Positions 4,745 to 7,324 of a DNA stretch of 7,324 nt are shown here, piece after piece (the first letter of the stretch is position 1; each line of letters starts with the position of its first letter). The translations under genes were made by a program, and so were the position numbers. The notes under the pieces were generated by a model. That model was not told where the DNA came from. It worked only from the letters and a program-made list of their open reading frames with translations, and did no database searches. This stretch comes from Ignavibacteriota bacterium (GTDB lineage: Bacteria; Bacteroidota; Ignavibacteria; Palsa-1295), in assembly GCA_025357895.1 (NCBI GenBank), contig JANYLL010000401.1, forward strand, positions 1-7,324, given 5' to 3'.

Positions 4745-7183
4745 TTGAATTTAAAACCCCATACTCGTTTGATTAAAAAACATTTTTATATTTTTCTTTC
4801 AGCTTTTTCGTTCTTACTCGTTGCTGAAAGTATGTATGCACAAGCTGGCAAGCCGATTTTTTCCGAATCCCGCGGAAAGGATTTTTGGGTATGTTTTCCG
4901 CAAAATGCGAAGAATGAATTTAATGCCGGGTTGAATTTCCGGCTCTATATCACTGGGGATAAGGAAACGCGTGGCACAGTAACGATTCCCGGATTAGGAG
5001 TTACGAAAACATTTTTCTGCGCTGCGAACGAGATCGTCCCTGTCGATATTGATACGATAGCGCAGGTCTTCGGAAGCGATCAGATCTTAAAACTCGGCGT
5101 ACACTTAGTTGCCGATAATGCCGTTGCCGTATTCGGACTTTCCAACAGAAAGGCAAGTACTGATACCTACGTAGCGCTTCCGACGAATGTACTCGGTACA
5201 AGTTATCGGGGTGCCTGTTACTATGCACTTGCAGGTACAGAAGATGCTTTTACTTCACAGATCACATTTGTTGCGACCGAAAATAATACCAATGCAACGA
5301 TCACGCTTACGGCAAATACAAAAGGGGGACATCATGCCGGAGAAACATTCAGCGTTTCGATGCAGCAAGGTGATGTGTATCAATTGCAGGGAACAACGCG
5401 CGGTGATGCCCGAAGCGATCTGACCGGAACATTGGTAACTTCAAATAAAGCGATCGCTTTTTTTAGCGGACATATTTGTGCACAAGTACCCCCGAACGTA
5501 AATTTCTGTGACCAGCTTCTTGAAGAAGAACCGCCGATCCCAAGTTGGGGGCGCCAATTTTATGTCGGAAGGTTTGAAGGAAAGACAGAATACGTTGTAC
5601 GTGTGATTACCAGTGAACCGAATACTCAGGTCTTTGTCAATAACCATCTTGTAGGTAAATTTGCAAATGCCGGAGAGTTCTACGAGAATAATCATCTTAT
5701 AGAAAACTCTCTGATCACGACGAATAAACCGGTTCTCGTAGCAGAGTATGCACAAAGCTCCGATGCGGATTCGGTTAAGGTGGGAGATCCGTTTATGCTC
5801 TTCATTACACCTACGGAGCAATTCTTAAAATCATACCGGTTTGTTACCCCGATCAAAGGTGATTGGCATCATTATATTAATCTTGTTGTGCCCAATGATG
5901 CGATCAGTTCATTGAAACTTGATGGACGTCTCATACCGCCGAAATATTATAAAACTATTGGCATATCGCGTTTTGCCATTGCTCAATATGAGATCGGTTA
6001 CGGTGCGCATTATGTTTCTTGCGAACTTCCTTTTGGATTGTATTCCTATGGTTTCGGCGTTGCCGGAGATAATTATGATTCGTATGGAAATAACGCCGGG
6101 CAGCTTGTCGAAACGATTCCTGATATGAAGGACACGGTACGCCCAAGCCTCGAACTTGTATCTGATGACGCAATGGGACCGCTTGCACTTATTGCGCGTG
6201 ATGATAGATTGTTCGATCAGGGGCTTGCAAGTATTACGGTGATAGATAGCAGCAATTTTCGTTCGCCGGTTACGGTACCAAAATTCGATCCCGGGACTCC
6301 GCAAGTACCTCTCTTGTTCAGGGTCCGTGACACTGGCTCCTGCGGATTTATGAGCCTTCGATTAGCAGATGTTGCAGGCAATGAATCGTATTGGGTCATT
6401 TGCAGAACGCAGCGAGGAAGCATGTGGGTGTATCAACTCTATGAAGGTAAAGGACAAATTTGCCCAAGCTGCAAATCATGGACGGTACAATTCACAACCA
6501 CTCCGACGTTCACCGTTTCAAATGTAACATTCCCAAAACCCAGTTATTTATTTGGCACCGGAACATTCAATGATTTCCGCCCGCGGTTATCAGGAGGATT
6601 TACGGCAAGCTATATTTATCCGTTCAGCAAAAAATTCCAGATCAGCGCCGGAATCGGCTATAGCAGTTTCAATGGTGCAGCCGCTGCAGTTCATACAACG
6701 TTCTCGCAGGATTCAATTTTTTATGGTGATACTTCAGGTGCGCGTAAATCGAAAGTGGTTGAGGAATTTGTAGCCGATGCAAATCTGACTTATCTTTCAG
6801 TTCACGGAGGAGTATACCATTATTTCATTCCGGAAAAACTTTATATTTATGCAGGACTATCTGCTGATATACTTCTTAGTGCAACATATTCTGAATCTGC
6901 GGAAATACTTTATCCGGCAACACTTGATTATAATACCAGCACTGACCCAGCCCGCCAAAGCACCGGAGCGCGGAAGGTTACACTTGTTACCGGAAAATTC
7001 CCTCAGGCAACACCATTTCAGCTTGCACTTGAATTATCACCCGGATTTCAATTCAAGCTCAATAAAAATTTCTCGTTGCTTGTAGGAGCATATATGAATA
7101 TGCCGCTTTTCGACGCAGTAAAAGATTTGAACTGGCATCTCTCCACCTTCGGTGCCAGACTTGGATTGCAGTATAGGAATTAG
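4745..7183 (+). CDS. IgGFc-binding-type surface protein with C-terminal outer-membrane beta-barrel
   Basis: A paralog of the preceding gene with a different C-terminus. After a signal peptide ending ESMYAQ, residues about 42-553 repeat the IgGFc-binding-type ectodomain and following beta-sandwich: SRGKDFWVCFPQN, GLSNRKASTDTYVALPTNVL (131-150), GHICAQVPPNVNFCDQLLEE (242-261) plus WGRQF, PFGLYSYGFG (429-438) plus NYDSYGN, and ARDDRLFDQGLASI. Homology stops after NESYWVIC (546-553). A linker with a CPSC motif (573-576) leads into about 210 residues (600-812) of alternating amphipathic strands with Tyr/Phe and Gly (GGFTASYIYPF, FQISAGIGYSSF, YIYAGLSADILLSATYS, FQLALELSPGFQFKLNKNFSLLVGAY, FGARLGLQYRN), typical of a PorT/OmpA-like outer-membrane barrel. 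It ends in Asn rather than the usual terminal aromatic. No ATG or GTG start exists before the signal peptide; the frame opens after a TGA at 4694. TTG at 4745 (2 bp after the previous stop) is given; TTG at 4769 yields the tidier MIKKHFYIFLSAF and is equally possible. It probably presents the ectodomain on a self-anchored barrel. Confidence 0.87.
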   Translation: MNLKPHTRLIKKHFYIFLSAFSFLLVAESMYAQAGKPIFSESRGKDFWVCFPQNAKNEFNAGLNFRLYITGDKETRGTVTIPGLGVTKTFFCAANEIVPVDIDTIAQVFGSDQILKLGVHLVADNAVAVFGLSNRKASTDTYVALPTNVLGTSYRGACYYALAGTEDAFTSQITFVATENNTNATITLTANTKGGHHAGETFSVSMQQGDVYQLQGTTRGDARSDLTGTLVTSNKAIAFFSGHICAQVPPNVNFCDQLLEEEPPIPSWGRQFYVGRFEGKTEYVVRVITSEPNTQVFVNNHLVGKFANAGEFYENNHLIENSLITTNKPVLVAEYAQSSDADSVKVGDPFMLFITPTEQFLKSYRFVTPIKGDWHHYINLVVPNDAISSLKLDGRLIPPKYYKTIGISRFAIAQYEIGYGAHYVSCELPFGLYSYGFGVAGDNYDSYGNNAGQLVETIPDMKDTVRPSLELVSDDAMGPLALIARDDRLFDQGLASITVIDSSNFRSPVTVPKFDPGTPQVPLLFRVRDTGSCGFMSLRLADVAGNESYWVICRTQRGSMWVYQLYEGKGQICPSCKSWTVQFTTTPTFTVSNVTFPKPSYLFGTGTFNDFRPRLSGGFTASYIYPFSKKFQISAGIGYSSFNGAAAAVHTTFSQDSIFYGDTSGARKSKVVEEFVADANLTYLSVHGGVYHYFIPEKLYIYAGLSADILLSATYSESAEILYPATLDYNTSTDPARQSTGARKVTLVTGKFPQATPFQLALELSPGFQFKLNKNFSLLVGAYMNMPLFDAVKDLNWHLSTFGARLGLQYRN

Positions 7184-7193
7184 ATGTTGTTTC

Positions 7194-7274
7194 CTTGGTA
7201 GGCGCAGGGCTTTAGCGCGCGTGAGAATCTAATCCTTCAATGCGTTTGCAGGCTAAAGCCCCGCGCCTACCAAG
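7194..7274. repeat. Near-perfect 23-bp inverted repeat with 35-nt loop (REP/MITE-like palindrome, possible terminator)
   Basis: Arms 7194-7216 and 7252-7274 are reverse complements with one mismatch (A7206 against C7262). Each carries a GC-rich core (GGTAGGCGC and GGGCTTTAGC) and starts 10 bp after the stop of the 812-aa gene. The loop (7217-7251) can add a small inner stem (GCGCG with TGCGT). The arms are more GC-rich than the surrounding DNA, as in dispersed intergenic palindromic repeats. As RNA it would fold into a long hairpin and could end or protect the operon transcript, but no T-tract follows directly. No other copy was seen in the window. Confidence 0.8.
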
Positions 7275-7291
7275 AGTAAAATATAATTCCC

Positions 7292-7324
7292 AATTTTACA
7301 TTTTATATTTTTAATTTTACATTC
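7292..7324. repeat. AT-rich tail with an 11-bp direct repeat at 21-bp period
   Basis: AATTTTACATT occurs at 7292-7302 and again at 7313-7323, a 21-bp spacing, within almost pure AT sequence that runs off the window. It may be low-complexity DNA, the start of a short tandem array, or part of the next promoter region. Confidence 0.4.

Noticed and set aside
5441..5821. A 126-codon minus-strand open frame opposite the 812-aa gene, with a similar one at 3096-3398 opposite the 705-aa gene
   Set aside because: The two resemble each other only because the sense genes are paralogs. They lack plausible domains and lie wholly inside well-supported coding regions.
5909..6304. A 131-codon minus-strand open frame opposite the 812-aa gene
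   Set aside because: It is Arg/Ile-rich, has no recognisable domain, and is fully overlapped by a well-supported gene.
2625..7183. Calling the two large proteins immunoglobulin-binding virulence factors
   Set aside because: The family name comes from human FCGBP. The domain is widespread in environmental bacteria and nothing in the sequence shows IgG binding.
4745..7183. Possibility that the two large genes are an assembly duplication
   Set aside because: They differ throughout at the base level, differ by a 44-codon insertion, and have unrelated C-termini, so they are real diverged paralogs.

Overview
The window reads as chromosomal DNA from the Bacteroidota/Chlorobiota/Ignavibacteriota (FCB) group, possibly an Ignavibacteria- or Kapabacteria-like lineage. 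The grounds are two C-terminal domains resembling the sorting domains of the type IX secretion system (T9SS), which is largely confined to this group, the absence of clear Shine-Dalgarno sites, and moderate-to-low GC. This placement is inference; no marker gene is present.

Layout. At the left edge is the 3' part of a small plus-strand four-helix-bundle (S23/IVP-type) gene (to 319). It converges, across 15 bp holding a short hairpin, on a minus-strand ABC exporter half-transporter (335-2083). That transporter has Asp in place of the Walker B catalytic Glu, which points to the degenerate-site subunit of a heterodimer whose partner is not in the window. A 106-bp divergent intergenic region (2084-2189) separates it from a compact three-gene plus-strand cluster (2190-7183) that is probably one operon, with intergenic gaps of 15 and 2 bp.

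The cluster is the interesting part. Gene 1 (139 aa) is a signal peptide plus a lone T9SS-type C-terminal domain with no passenger. Gene 2 (705 aa) is a signal peptide, a large IgGFc-binding-protein-type N-terminal ectodomain, a beta-sandwich-like segment, and a C-terminal domain homologous to the whole mature part of gene 1. Gene 3 (812 aa) has the same ectodomain, but its C-terminus is replaced by a probable outer-membrane beta-barrel. The locus therefore encodes one ectodomain with two different C-terminal solutions (T9SS-type sorting versus self-anchoring barrel) plus the sorting domain alone. I infer a surface adhesion or binding system at the outer membrane; the ligand is unknown.

After gene 3, a near-perfect 23-bp inverted repeat around a 35-nt loop (7194-7274) resembles a dispersed intergenic palindromic repeat and may also act as the transcript end. 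The last 50 bp are AT-rich with a short direct repeat. No rRNA, tRNA, CRISPR array or transposase gene was seen.
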